A stretch of 64,000 nucleotides of DNA from Dysgonomonas gadei ATCC BAA-286 (GTDB lineage Bacteria; Bacteroidota; Bacteroidia; Bacteroidales; Dysgonomonadaceae). The notes beneath the pieces were generated by a model. It saw only the letters and a program-made list of their open reading frames with translations, ran no database searches and had not been told where the DNA came from. This document shows, piece after piece, positions 1 to 8,691 of the stretch. The stretch is taken from the NCBI RefSeq assembly GCF_000213555.1, contig NZ_GL891987.1, positions 62,001 to 126,000 on the forward strand. Direction: 5' to 3'. The stretch's first letter is position 1. Each line of letters begins with the position of its first letter. The position numbers and the translations under genes are program-made.

Positions 1-332
1 ATGTGATGAAGGACATAGAAAAGCAATTTGATGATAAGGGACAAAATATAAAGTTCCTGCTGTGTTCGAATGAAAATCTGGATATTGAGTATTTCAAAGA
101 ATTGGATTGTTTTATAATACCAGATTCGTCAGGGCCTAAAGATTTGTATGCTTTGTCGAAGTGTTCGTATATAACAGGGCCGCCGAGTTCATATTCGCAG
201 TGGGCTTCCTATTTAGGAAAGAAGCCTCTCAGGCTGATACTAAAAGCTAATGAGAACGTCTTATTATCGGAGTTTTCGCAGATTATAGCATTGAATAAAT
301 TTGAAAACGGAGACGTTATTAATATAGATTAA
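1..332 (+). CDS. C-terminal fragment of a probable glycosyltransferase (5' end outside window)
   Basis: The reading frame is open to the left edge, so this is the tail of a longer gene; the GTG at position 3 need not be a start. About 109 residues are visible. The segment PDSSGPKDLYALSKCSYITG followed by PPSSYSQWASYLGKKPL resembles the C-terminal part of bacterial polysaccharide glycosyltransferases of the fucosyltransferase type, where a donor-site loop is followed by a short helix. That assignment is a weak similarity from memory. The gene ends 23 bases before the next CDS on the same strand and may be co-transcribed with it. It could be another carbohydrate enzyme. Confidence 0.4.
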   Translation, partial: VMKDIEKQFDDKGQNIKFLLCSNENLDIEYFKELDCFIIPDSSGPKDLYALSKCSYITGPPSSYSQWASYLGKKPLRLILKANENVLLSEFSQIIALNKFENGDVINID

Positions 333-355
333 ATAAACCTTAAAATAACACTGAT

Positions 356-790
356 ATGATTAGTCCAGCAGACAAAAAAGATTACCCGGTACTGATAGCT
401 GTATGGGAAAGCGCTGTAAAAGCTACTCATGATTTTCTGTCAGACGAAGATTTTGAATTTTATAAAAAACATATACCCATTTATTTTGAGCATGTGTCGT
501 TATACAAATATAAAGATGAAAAAGGTGTTGTTAAAGCATTTCTTGGAGTAGCGGACAATAGCATCGAAATGTTATTTGTAGATAATGAAAGCCGGGGATC
601 AGGTGTAGGTAAGATACTACTCGACTATGCCGTAAATAAGCTGAATGCCAGAAATGTGGATGTCAATGAACAGAATAAGCAGGCGTTGGATTTCTATTAT
701 CATTTTGGTTTTAAAGAAGTAAGCCGCGACGAATATGATGGTGAAGGAAAAGGTTATCCTATCTTACATTTAGTTAAGCCGGAAGAATAA
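356..790 (+). CDS. GNAT family N-acetyltransferase, YjaB-like
   Basis: A 144-residue protein with the single-domain GNAT fold that transfers acetyl from acetyl-CoA to an amine. The acetyl-CoA loop is visible as ESRGSGVGKILLDYA near residue 83, fitting R/Q-x-x-G-x-G/A. The N-terminal KATHDFLSDED and the C-terminal NVNEQN-like stretch (DVNEQNKQALDFYYHFGF) closely match the layout of Escherichia coli YjaB, and the length is also close (147 residues). The acceptor is unknown. The start ATG lies 23 bases after the preceding stop. Family call is firm; the specific orthology is inference. Confidence 0.85.
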   Translation: MISPADKKDYPVLIAVWESAVKATHDFLSDEDFEFYKKHIPIYFEHVSLYKYKDEKGVVKAFLGVADNSIEMLFVDNESRGSGVGKILLDYAVNKLNARNVDVNEQNKQALDFYYHFGFKEVSRDEYDGEGKGYPILHLVKPEE

Positions 791-868
791 TAAAGAGAAA
801 AAATTAGTTTACTTTGTACATCATTTGTTTACTTATAAATGGATGTTGTATATATAAAAAATAATAAA

Positions 869-883
869 AAGGTCTCAGACCTT
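869..883. promoter_or_regulatory. 15-bp perfect inverted repeat upstream of the HAD gene
   Basis: AAGGTCTCAGACCTT is a perfect palindrome around a central C, 21 bases before the HAD start. With five bases left in the loop it could also act as a weak hairpin (5-bp stem AAGGT/ACCTT) followed by AATATTTT, ending the upstream acetyltransferase transcript. Operator or weak terminator cannot be decided from sequence. Confidence 0.35.
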
Positions 884-904
884 AATATTTTAAATACCTG
901 AGAT

Positions 905-1558
905 ATGGCTCAAAAAAATAAAATCACTACGGTATTGTTCGGTTTAGATGGAGTTGTTGTAGACACAGAACATGATTATGACAATTTTTGGAGTAAAATA
1001 GCACAAGATAATGAACTGAAAATAAATAACTTTCCTGATATAATAAAAGGAATGACCCTAAACTCGATCATAGAGCTTTATTTTGCTATCTCCAGTCCTG
1101 AAGAAAAACAGGCTATAAGACAGGCATGCTATGATATGGAACAATCTATCGATTACAGAAAGATAGTGATTCCGGGTGTACTCGATTTTATCAGATATAT
1201 CAAAAAAGAAGGCTATAAAGTAGGTTTGGTAACCAGTTCTCCTGCCAGCAAAGTAAAAGTTGCACTTGCTCAACTATCGTTGGAAGATGCGTTTGATACG
1301 GTTATTACATCCGATAGTATAAAGAAAGGTAAACCCGATCCTATGGGATATGTTTTGGCTAAGAACAATTTGGGTGTTTTGTCTTCCGAATGTGCCGTAT
1401 TTGAAGATTCATTTACCGGTATTAAGGCTGCTACATATGCATTTATGCGTGTGATAGGGATCTCCACTACATTATCGGCCGATTATCTGAAAGATTATAC
1501 TTATGCGGTTGTATCTGATTTTTCGGATACAGATAAGTTGAAAACACTTTTAGTATAA
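905..1558 (+). CDS. HAD-superfamily protein (beta-phosphoglucomutase-like) with altered motif I
   Basis: The 217-residue protein has the layout of subfamily I HAD phosphatases and phosphomutases. Motif I is at residues 12-22 (FGLDGVVVDTE), motif II near 109 (VTSSP), motif III Lys near 142 (KKGKPDP) and motif IV near 166 (FEDSFTGIKAA). The family needs Asp as nucleophile at the first position of DxD; here it is Gly13 (codon ggt), while the acid/base Asp15 is kept. Motifs II-IV are intact, so the fold should be normal, but phosphatase or mutase activity is doubtful. It may bind a phosphorylated ligand or be regulatory. A hairpin terminator follows at 1582-1608. Confidence 0.8.
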   Translation: MAQKNKITTVLFGLDGVVVDTEHDYDNFWSKIAQDNELKINNFPDIIKGMTLNSIIELYFAISSPEEKQAIRQACYDMEQSIDYRKIVIPGVLDFIRYIKKEGYKVGLVTSSPASKVKVALAQLSLEDAFDTVITSDSIKKGKPDPMGYVLAKNNLGVLSSECAVFEDSFTGIKAATYAFMRVIGISTTLSADYLKDYTYAVVSDFSDTDKLKTLLV

Positions 1559-1581
1559 AAATAATAGTTAGATATATGATG

Positions 1582-1608
1582 AAAGAGTACCTGTGTGTAC
1601 TCTTTTTT
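1582..1608 (+). terminator. Intrinsic terminator after the HAD gene
   Basis: Stem AAAGAGTAC / GTACTCTTT with a six-base loop, followed by a T run, 23 bases after the HAD stop codon. Confidence 0.75.
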
Positions 1609-1652
1609 CGTTTCTTTCCGGCGGTTTAAAGTAAATATTTAGATTTTTATTA

Positions 1653-1676
1653 TTTCAAAGAACGATAAGCTGACAA
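1653..1676 (-). repeat. Short interspersed motif TTTCAAAGAAC-N2-TAAGCT (R4)
   Basis: The stretch beginning TTTCAAAGAACGATAAGCTG recurs in inverse orientation at 56717-56740 (about 19 of 24 positions by eye) and more loosely at 4595-4618 and 31879-31902. All copies lie between genes. Function unknown. Confidence 0.4.
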
Positions 1677-1718
1677 CTCATTATATTGATAAAATTTTTC
1701 TGACAAAATACAAAATAG

Positions 1719-3035
1719 CTAGAATTTCTTATTCTCAGGGAAATAAATATCGAATCTTGTCCATCCATTCTCAGACTTCAGATCAAATTTACAGTTGTGA
1801 TTTATCAGTACCTCACGCACGAACATCAGACCTATCCCCTGTCCCGACGACTTTGTAGTAAAAAATGGTGTAAAAAGCTTTTGCTTTACATCATCGGGTA
1901 TTCCGGGACCATTATTTGCAATTTGGATGGATAAAGGGTTCGATCGTGTAACTATTCGTATCTCCCCGTTCTCCCCGATAGCTTCATAAGCGTTTTTAAT
2001 CACATTTACGAGTACTTGCTCAAATTGGATACCATCCAATCGGATAACGTTATTATCTTCCGTTAAATCCAATTTAAGACCTATATTACGGTGTTTACAT
2101 TCGAGCCGTGTAAGTGCATCTACCGAACGTGCCAGTTCATTGAGGTCTGTTTCTGCCAGGGAAGGCTCAGGTATTTTAACCACTTCGGCAAAGTTGCTGA
2201 TAAAATAACCCAGATGCCTGCACCTGTCGAAAGATGCATCTACCGCAGGAAGCACATCTGACAGTTCGTTATTATCATTTTGCCGTAAGATATCCGATAT
2301 TACATTCAAAGTAGAACTGACAGCGCCCACCGAATTATTTACTTCATGCGCCATCATGCGGATAATGTTTTCGTACGATTTCTTTTCTATTTCCAGCAGT
2401 TCATGCGTAAGTTCTTCTATCAGTATAAATGGATGGGAAAATCCCCTGTCGATAAATGAAGAGCGGATGCAGCGGTACATGGTGATACCCGAACTCCTGA
2501 TAACTACATCTTCGCTTGCTTTAAGCATTTCCAACTGACTGCCTATACTGATACCCGAATCCGAGAGTTTCTTCCCTTTTACTTCGTTTATATTATTGAT
2601 GTCGAGTAAACGCAGGCCTGAAGGATTGATCTCGGATATATGGTCATCAAAATCAAGGATAATTACTCCCTGTGGCGATGCCTGGATAAGCAGATCCAGA
2701 AAGTGGTTTTTTTCCCTTACTTGTAATCGTTCGTCTTTTAGCTGGTCCATCATTTTGTTGAAAATAGAGATCAGCTTATTGGCTTCACTATCGGAGATAA
2801 GGCGTAAGCGTGTCGAAAAATCCTGTTCTTTCAGCAGTTCCATCCCATCAGCTATTATCTGGTAGGGTTTTATGAGCCGGTAATATAAAATGATGAACAG
2901 GATAATAGCCAGAATAGCCACACCCTCTATTATCATAAATTTATATATATCCGTTTTATAAAAAAGGAATCCGATGGAAAGCAGTGCCCCAAATACCAAT
3001 ATAACCAATAGCCAAAAGAGAATTTTCGATTTCAT
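1719..3035 (-). CDS. Sensor histidine kinase, NtrY/AtoS-like
   Basis: A 438-residue membrane kinase. Two hydrophobic segments (about residues 5-26 and 32-52) are joined by only about six residues, so it has almost no periplasmic sensor domain. A HAMP-like linker, a PAS-like domain (about 110-210) and the phosphoacceptor helix follow, with MMAHEVNN (His about 230). The ATP-binding domain shows the N box NVIKNAYEAI, NNGPGIPDDV and the glycine box GQGIGLMFVREV. It lies four bases downstream of the sigma-54 response regulator, its likely partner, and both follow the efflux operon. The lack of a periplasmic domain suggests sensing of the membrane, of the permeases or of a cytoplasmic signal through PAS. 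Signal unknown. Confidence 0.9.
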   Translation of the reverse strand: MKSKILFWLLVILVFGALLSIGFLFYKTDIYKFMIIEGVAILAIILFIILYYRLIKPYQIIADGMELLKEQDFSTRLRLISDSEANKLISIFNKMMDQLKDERLQVREKNHFLDLLIQASPQGVIILDFDDHISEINPSGLRLLDINNINEVKGKKLSDSGISIGSQLEMLKASEDVVIRSSGITMYRCIRSSFIDRGFSHPFILIEELTHELLEIEKKSYENIIRMMAHEVNNSVGAVSSTLNVISDILRQNDNNELSDVLPAVDASFDRCRHLGYFISNFAEVVKIPEPSLAETDLNELARSVDALTRLECKHRNIGLKLDLTEDNNVIRLDGIQFEQVLVNVIKNAYEAIGENGEIRIVTRSNPLSIQIANNGPGIPDDVKQKLFTPFFTTKSSGQGIGLMFVREVLINHNCKFDLKSENGWTRFDIYFPENKKF

Positions 3036-3039
3036 ACGA

Positions 3040-4404
3040 TTATTGTTCGTTGCTGCTTATGCCATATTTTTCCATACGCCTGTATAGGGCCTGACGTGTC
3101 AGGCCCAGAGCCATTGCCACTTTAGAATGATTGTTTCCGTACAGTTCCATTGCTTTCAATATCATGTTTTTTTCCAGTTCTTCAAGAGGATAAACAGAAT
3201 CGGTTAATCCCGTAGAAGGACCGGGTATCTCAGTATATTGTTCTTTAAAATCCTTATCAGTAATAAGATCCTTACCAGATACGAGGATAACACGGTCGAC
3301 CAGGTTTTTTAGTTCACGGATGTTTCCCGGATATGGAAGCCTTTGCAGGTAATTCATTGCATCGGATGAAATTTCTATACTATTCAGTCCGTTCAGTTCT
3401 GCTTGTTTCTTTGCAAAATGATTGACCAGTAAAGGAATGTCTTCTATACGTTCACGCAACGAAGGCACACGAATAGTGATTAAGTTTATACGATAAAACA
3501 GGTCTTCGCGGAAAGTACCTTTCGATACCATTTCGGCCAGATTTCTGTTCGTAGCACTTATCACACGTATATCTACCTGCTTTTGTTTGCTATCGCCCAG
3601 CGATTCAAATGTTTTATCCTGTAATACCCGCAGCAGTTTTACCTGACAGGTGGCATCTAGTTCTCCTATCTCGTCCAGAAATATACTGCCCTTATTCGCC
3701 AGTTCGAAGCGCCCTACCCTATCATAATGCGCATCTGTAAAGGCTCCTTTCTTATGGCCGAACATCTCGCTTTCGAACAATGATTGGGAAATACCTCCCA
3801 GATTGACCTTTACAAATGGATTCTTGCTGCGGTTACTATTTTCATGTATTGCCTCGGCTATAAGTTCTTTTCCTGTCCCACTCTCGCCTGTTATCAGTAC
3901 AGATGCATTGGTTTTTGCTATACGTGAAATGGTATTGAACACATTTTGTAAAAGGGGCGATTTTCCTATGATTTTGTCACTCCGGAAAGTCTTTATTGTT
4001 GAACTACTGCCAGTTTCCGTTTCTTTTTCTGTTTCTTCTTTCAGCTGTATGGCAGTTTGTATGGTATTCAGCAAAGCCAGATTATTCCAGGGTTTGGTTA
4101 CAAAATCGAATGCGCCTGTTTGTATTCCCTTTACAGCCAAACTGATAGAACCCCATGCTGTAATCAGTATCACGGGTACACCGGGTGCGAATATTTTCAC
4201 CTGACGAAGCAATGTAAGGCCTTCTTCACCACCGGTACCTTTTGTATAATTCATATCCATCAGGATGAGGTCGGGTAGGGTAGTGCGCACAAAGTCAATG
4301 GCTTCTTGTGGGGAAGCGACATTTGCTGTCTTATATCCTGCCCGGTTAAGAACCAGAGTCAGTGAGGAGCGTATGGCAGCATCATCGTCGCAGATTAATA
4401 TCAT
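3040..4404 (-). CDS. Sigma-54-dependent response regulator (NtrC/AtoC family)
   Basis: The 454-residue protein has three standard parts. The receiver (1-120) has acidic DDD at 6-8, phosphoacceptor Asp50 (LILMD) and Lys in VTKPW. The AAA+ domain has Walker A GESGTGKE and Walker B IFLDEIGELD. A Fis-type helix-turn-helix (about 415-454) ends in LGLTRQALYRRMEKYG. The sigma-54 contact loop, normally GAFTGA, reads GAFTDA; I recall this Asp variant as frequent in Bacteroidota activators. It should activate sigma-54 promoters, most likely that of the adjacent efflux operon. Its leader holds two copies of the R1 repeat. The kinase gene follows after four bases. Confidence 0.93.
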   Translation of the reverse strand: MILICDDDAAIRSSLTLVLNRAGYKTANVASPQEAIDFVRTTLPDLILMDMNYTKGTGGEEGLTLLRQVKIFAPGVPVILITAWGSISLAVKGIQTGAFDFVTKPWNNLALLNTIQTAIQLKEETEKETETGSSSTIKTFRSDKIIGKSPLLQNVFNTISRIAKTNASVLITGESGTGKELIAEAIHENSNRSKNPFVKVNLGGISQSLFESEMFGHKKGAFTDAHYDRVGRFELANKGSIFLDEIGELDATCQVKLLRVLQDKTFESLGDSKQKQVDIRVISATNRNLAEMVSKGTFREDLFYRINLITIRVPSLRERIEDIPLLVNHFAKKQAELNGLNSIEISSDAMNYLQRLPYPGNIRELKNLVDRVILVSGKDLITDKDFKEQYTEIPGPSTGLTDSVYPLEELEKNMILKAMELYGNNHSKVAMALGLTRQALYRRMEKYGISSNEQ

Positions 4405-4456
4405 AGATTATCTTTTTTGAATCAGTAAAAATAGTTATTTCCAGTATATTGAATCG

Positions 4457-4487
4457 AAAAAGGTAACAAAAGTAACACCTTTTACAC
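4457..4487 (-). repeat. R1 repeat copy (promoter-like), leader of the response regulator
   Basis: On the minus strand this reads GTGTTACTTTTGTTACCTTT, a variant of the R1 consensus GTGTTACCTTTGTTACCTTT, preceded by GTGTAAAAG. It contains TACTTTTG, a TAnnTTTG-type -7 box, about 53 bases before the regulator ATG. Confidence 0.65.
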
Positions 4488-4543
4488 ATTTTCAATGGTT
4501 GTTACTTTTTGGTTTCCTTGGTCATTAACTCTGTATTTCTCAT

Positions 4544-4570
4544 AAAAGGTAACAAAGGTTACACATTTTC
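4544..4570 (-). repeat. Second R1 repeat copy in the response-regulator leader
   Basis: The minus strand reads GTGTAACCTTTGTTACCTTT, one base from the R1 consensus and in the same orientation as the copy at 4457-4487. It is followed toward 4595 by a loose R4 motif. Confidence 0.65.
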
Positions 4571-4639
4571 ATTCATTTGCTAACTAATTCATTCTTTCAA
4601 AGAGCTATAATAACAACTTACTGTATAGATAAACCTTAT

Positions 4640-6124
4640 TTAATTTGTTGCACTTCCATAGTCAACAAAAATCTCCCTGTCGCTGATGAAGTCATATAGC
4701 GTCAGACTTCTTATCTGATAATAATAAGACCATAGCTGATACATCTGCTCTATATAATTCCTGCGTGCTTCATCTTTCGATGATTGTGAATCATTCAGGT
4801 TTAATACATCTATTTTTCCCAATACGAATGCTTCGATAGATGTATTGTAGCGCTGTTGGGCTATCTTGTCAGTTTCTTTGGCAAGTTCGAGTTGCTTCGA
4901 CTGGCTGTTGAAATTCTGTACCCGCAGGAAAACGTTCTGATTAAAGTCCATTTGCTCTTTTTCTATTCGTGAGTTTTCTACATCACGTTCCGCTTCGGCG
5001 ATTTTTACTTTCCCTTTTCCTTTTCCCCAGTCGAGGATAGGTATTTTTATACCTACATTTACTATCTGGTTATTGCGCCAGTTGTTACTGTTGAATGCAC
5101 GGGAGAATGTATCTTCCTGCCCCGACATGCCGAAGGATACAAACAATTTTGCATTCCAGCGGTCGGCCTTTGCCTGACTTACGTCACGGTTAGCTTCGAG
5201 CATCCTTTTCTGTACATTCTGGGTAAATGAATTGTTTTCCCGGGCCAAAGCTATTACCTGCGCATACGAAAGGACAGGTAATTTATCTGCCAGTGATTGG
5301 GGTATTACAGGTTCCAATATAATATTTTCCCCATAATTCAGGAAAGAGCGCAGCTGAAACATACGCGCATTGAGTGAAGCCTGAGCATCGGTGAGGTACG
5401 ATTCGGCTTTCAGTAGCGATACTTTCAGCTGTAATAAATCGTTTTCCGAGATCTGTCCTATTTTTCGCTTGGCTTCGGCAATCGTATATAGTTTCTCCGA
5501 GTTTTTAAGGTTTTGCTGTGCTATTTCCATATTTATCTGTCCCAGCAACAGATTGAAATAGTACTGTATGGCCGTGTTGGAAACTTCTTCCATATCTCCT
5601 ATAAGTTTTTGTTGCGCTTCCTTATATTTCACAGGTTCTATACGTTGAAGCCATTTTACACGGTTGAATCCGAAAATAGGCTGTTCTAATGTAACGGATG
5701 CCGGTATGCCCATATAACGTGTAGAGCCTCCTTCCCCATATTGCTGTAAACGTTCGAAGCTGCTTTCTACAGATAGGATACCTCCTGTGAGAGGAATGTT
5801 CTGCGATATGGACAGGCCCCCGTCTATCCGGCTGTAATCATTGCTTACATAGGTGTATGTTCCGTCCGTATTCTGGAATTGGTTGTACGACTTTGAATAA
5901 TAGGGTAGGGTAGAGTTGAGAGTTACTTCGGGTAACAACTCGGCTTTATAGGTACGGTAGCCCCAGTAACTGGACTTGTACTGGTTGCGTGCCACAACTG
6001 CATCTACCGAATTGGATACACTGCGGTTAATGGCATCCGTCAGGCTGATAGCAATAGTGTCTTGTGCAGTCAGCCCGGCAGAGAACCAAAGAGAAATTGC
6101 TATGGTAGAAAGAGTTTTTTTCAT
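4640..6124 (-). CDS. TolC-family outer membrane efflux protein
   Basis: A 494-residue protein with a signal peptide (about 1-20, ending GLTAQD) and the two-repeat TolC/OEP architecture, rich in long helices with Gln, Asn and Glu. Typical segments are SEKLYTIAEAKRKIGQISEND in the first half and the C-terminal QRYNTSIEAFVLGKIDVLNL, the hairpin repeat seen in OEP proteins. It would form the outer-membrane channel of the tripartite pump encoded upstream (adaptor, ATPase, permeases), 13 bases after the last permease. Length is normal for the family. Substrate unknown. Confidence 0.92.
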   Translation of the reverse strand: MKKTLSTIAISLWFSAGLTAQDTIAISLTDAINRSVSNSVDAVVARNQYKSSYWGYRTYKAELLPEVTLNSTLPYYSKSYNQFQNTDGTYTYVSNDYSRIDGGLSISQNIPLTGGILSVESSFERLQQYGEGGSTRYMGIPASVTLEQPIFGFNRVKWLQRIEPVKYKEAQQKLIGDMEEVSNTAIQYYFNLLLGQINMEIAQQNLKNSEKLYTIAEAKRKIGQISENDLLQLKVSLLKAESYLTDAQASLNARMFQLRSFLNYGENIILEPVIPQSLADKLPVLSYAQVIALARENNSFTQNVQKRMLEANRDVSQAKADRWNAKLFVSFGMSGQEDTFSRAFNSNNWRNNQIVNVGIKIPILDWGKGKGKVKIAEAERDVENSRIEKEQMDFNQNVFLRVQNFNSQSKQLELAKETDKIAQQRYNTSIEAFVLGKIDVLNLNDSQSSKDEARRNYIEQMYQLWSYYYQIRSLTLYDFISDREIFVDYGSATN

Positions 6125-6137
6125 AATCCTTTATTTT

Positions 6138-7409
6138 TTATTCATCCCTTAGTGCTATTGCCGGTTGTATCTTCGATGCTCTCTTTGCCGGATACCATAC
6201 GGCAGCGATAGCTATTACGGCCAGTATAATAAACGTGAGCCCGTAATTGATGAAATATTGCGATATGTGTATAGGATTCCATTCCCTGTTGATAGATGGT
6301 ACTCCTATGTCTTTTAATACATCTACTAATGTCACATTTATGCAAATAACTGTGGCTATTATACTTGCCAGAAACAACAGAATCAACGTTTCGGTCATAA
6401 ACAATCTTTTTACCCTACTGTGAGATGCACCCAGCGCGATCCGTAATCCTATCTCGCTCCTGCGGGATTGTATACGGAACCAGAATGTACCTACAACAGC
6501 GAGGAATATATTGATAAGCAGAAATGCACTGATAGAATAGATGCTTTTCAGGTTATTATCCCAACCATTCCATTTTATATAATTACTGCGTATATCTCTG
6601 AAAGATTGTACTGATGACAGGAAGTAGGGGCCTACAGCAATCTGTTCCTGCATATTTTTAGAAAATCTTTCTTCAAAACCCTTAGTTGTTCCGGGTTTTA
6701 CACGGACACTGATTTCTATGGAAGGTGTATAAAGCAGGTCGCCTTCATCCCTTCTCAGAGGTATATATACCATCGTGTTGTATGCGTCGAACTGGCTTCT
6801 CTTCGATTTATTGGCGACCCCTGTTACCTTCAAACGTAAATAATCCTGACTGTTGTGATCTCCGTAATTTATTGTGTCTATCTGGAATACACTTTTTTTC
6901 AGGAGTATGTTATCCACATCTCCGGAAACAACAGCTTCGTTCATATTATCTCCGGAAAAACTCTTTCCTTTTTCCATATTGATTCCGAATACATCGAAAA
7001 ATTCAGGAGTAACACTTTTTTTCTGAGGATAATCTATTACCGTATCTATAAAGAATTCCCGGCTCATCCATGAACCAGAATGAGGTACCGCCGCAGAGGA
7101 TATACAGGCGTTCTCTATTTCGGGATATGCTTTTATACGATCGAAAATAGTCCATATATTTTCAAATAATTCAGCCTTTTTTTCTTCGTCATCGGAATTA
7201 ATAACTGACTGTCCTTCATCCTTTATTCCCAGATTTATAGCATAGACTTGTTCTATACCGAACCCTTCCGGTTCTATATACTTCTTGGCGAGAAAATAGA
7301 TGTAATCGACACAAAACCACATAATACAGAAGACCAGAATAAGCTCGATCAATATCCATATATTCACCTTTCTTTCTGTCCAGATTATTTTGAGAGTATG
7401 AAGTATCAT
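6138..7409 (-). CDS. ABC transporter permease, FtsX/MacB-like (module A, gene 2)
   Basis: A 423-residue permease with an N-terminal membrane segment (about 16-40, WILIELILVFCIMWFCVDY), a large periplasmic domain and three C-terminal membrane segments forming the FtsX domain. The family signature RIQSRRSEIGLRIALGAS follows the second helix. It is a close paralog of the gene at 8692-9951: both share WTERKVN near the N-terminus and FRIQSRRSEIGLRIALGAS. It starts two bases after the preceding permease. In MacB-type pumps these proteins drive export mechanically from the periplasm through TolC, without pumping the substrate across the inner membrane. Confidence 0.9.
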   Translation of the reverse strand: MILHTLKIIWTERKVNIWILIELILVFCIMWFCVDYIYFLAKKYIEPEGFGIEQVYAINLGIKDEGQSVINSDDEEKKAELFENIWTIFDRIKAYPEIENACISSAAVPHSGSWMSREFFIDTVIDYPQKKSVTPEFFDVFGINMEKGKSFSGDNMNEAVVSGDVDNILLKKSVFQIDTINYGDHNSQDYLRLKVTGVANKSKRSQFDAYNTMVYIPLRRDEGDLLYTPSIEISVRVKPGTTKGFEERFSKNMQEQIAVGPYFLSSVQSFRDIRSNYIKWNGWDNNLKSIYSISAFLLINIFLAVVGTFWFRIQSRRSEIGLRIALGASHSRVKRLFMTETLILLFLASIIATVICINVTLVDVLKDIGVPSINREWNPIHISQYFINYGLTFIILAVIAIAAVWYPAKRASKIQPAIALRDE

Positions 7410-7411
7410 AT

Positions 7412-8668
7412 TTATACATTTTTTTGATTAAGAGAATCTACTATTTTCATTGTGGAGGCACGATATGCAGGTAGGCCGGCCGATAACAGGTTGAGAAGGA
7501 AACATGCTGCAAATACTCCCAGAAATACCGGAGCTGATACTAAAGCGCCTATTGGTATACTACTGTCTGTACCAATATCGAGCAACCATTGTTTGAGCCA
7601 TATTACTACCAGATAGGAAAGGATCAGGCCGATGATACCTCCAATGAAAGAAGTAATCAGATTTTCATATATTACCTGAATGAGTATCACGTATTTTTTT
7701 GCACCGAATGCTTTTCGTATACCGATCTCTTCGGTGCGCCTTTTTATACGCGACATACTGAAGCTGGAAAGGTTGACGGCAGGTATAAGCAAGAGAATCA
7801 ATATGATAAAAACCATTTTTCGTGTTGCTTTGCCGTCCTCCGGATCTTCATTCGAATACCGGGCCAGTTGCATTTGTTTATGGTCGTATGGCCCTCTCAG
7901 AGTCAGATCCCATTCATTATCCACGGCATTGAATTTCCGTTCGGCAGCCCTGAACTCTTTCCTTAGCAAATCAAAATCTGCCTTGTCTTTCATCAGAAAA
8001 AGTATAAGAACCTGCCTGCTTTCATATCCGCTTTTAGATGTATAAGGAATATAAATTTCGCCATATGCGTAGGTGAAGGCCTGTGATACATCTTGTATAA
8101 TACCTATGACTTTATATTCTTTAAAATCTATTTCTATATTTTTCCCTATTGGATTTGTGTTACCGAATACTTTTGTCGCCATGCTTTCTGTAATTACAGC
8201 ATTTCTTATACCCGAGTTAAATTCTTCCTGATTGAATGGTCTGCCTTCGATGAATGAGAAAGAAAGCACTTTCCAGAAGTCGGCATTTGTCAGTTTTGTT
8301 TTAGCCAGAAAGCGTTGGTTATTATTGTTCTCCTTCACCATATACTGGTCTCCACTCCATGTATTATCTATGACGGCAGTATATTCCGGACTTTTTACCT
8401 CCGACAGATAATTCTTATAGACATCATATGGGAGATTACCGCTCCACATACGGTCTTTCTTTTCTTTACCGTATTTAGTGAAATGTTTTATGTACATCGT
8501 CCTGTCTCTGTTAATTTCGGGAGCGATACTTATATTTTTTATAGAATCGGTTACTACGATCACCATTATCATCATAATAGCGAGGGCTGTACCTATAATG
8601 GTTATAATACTCACAAACTTGTTTAGTTTGAGTATCTCTATGGCTTGTTTGAAGTAGGTTTTATACAC
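7412..8668 (-). CDS. ABC transporter permease, FtsX/MacB-like (module A, gene 1)
   Basis: A 418-residue permease. The N-terminus MYKTYFKQAIEILKLNKF leads into a first membrane helix (about 20-42), then a MacB-type periplasmic core domain and the C-terminal FtsX domain with the signature SRIKRRTEEIGIRKAFGAKK. It is clearly paralogous to 9954-11204 (shared SIKNIS, APE, NRDRTMYI and the RRTEEIGIRKAFGAKKYVIL block). Its signature differs from the partner permease (RRSEIGLRIALGAS), so the two genes of a module are distinct halves, probably forming a heterodimer. Confidence 0.9.
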   Translation of the reverse strand: MYKTYFKQAIEILKLNKFVSIITIIGTALAIMMIMVIVVTDSIKNISIAPEINRDRTMYIKHFTKYGKEKKDRMWSGNLPYDVYKNYLSEVKSPEYTAVIDNTWSGDQYMVKENNNNQRFLAKTKLTNADFWKVLSFSFIEGRPFNQEEFNSGIRNAVITESMATKVFGNTNPIGKNIEIDFKEYKVIGIIQDVSQAFTYAYGEIYIPYTSKSGYESRQVLILFLMKDKADFDLLRKEFRAAERKFNAVDNEWDLTLRGPYDHKQMQLARYSNEDPEDGKATRKMVFIILILLLIPAVNLSSFSMSRIKRRTEEIGIRKAFGAKKYVILIQVIYENLITSFIGGIIGLILSYLVVIWLKQWLLDIGTDSSIPIGALVSAPVFLGVFAACFLLNLLSAGLPAYRASTMKIVDSLNQKNV

Positions 8669-8691
8669 GGCTTCTATTTTTATGTTGTTTT

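Noticed and set aside
4457..4570. CRISPR-like array from the repeated GGTAACAAA units
   Set aside because: Copies are few, at scattered loci, without regular spacers or cas genes.
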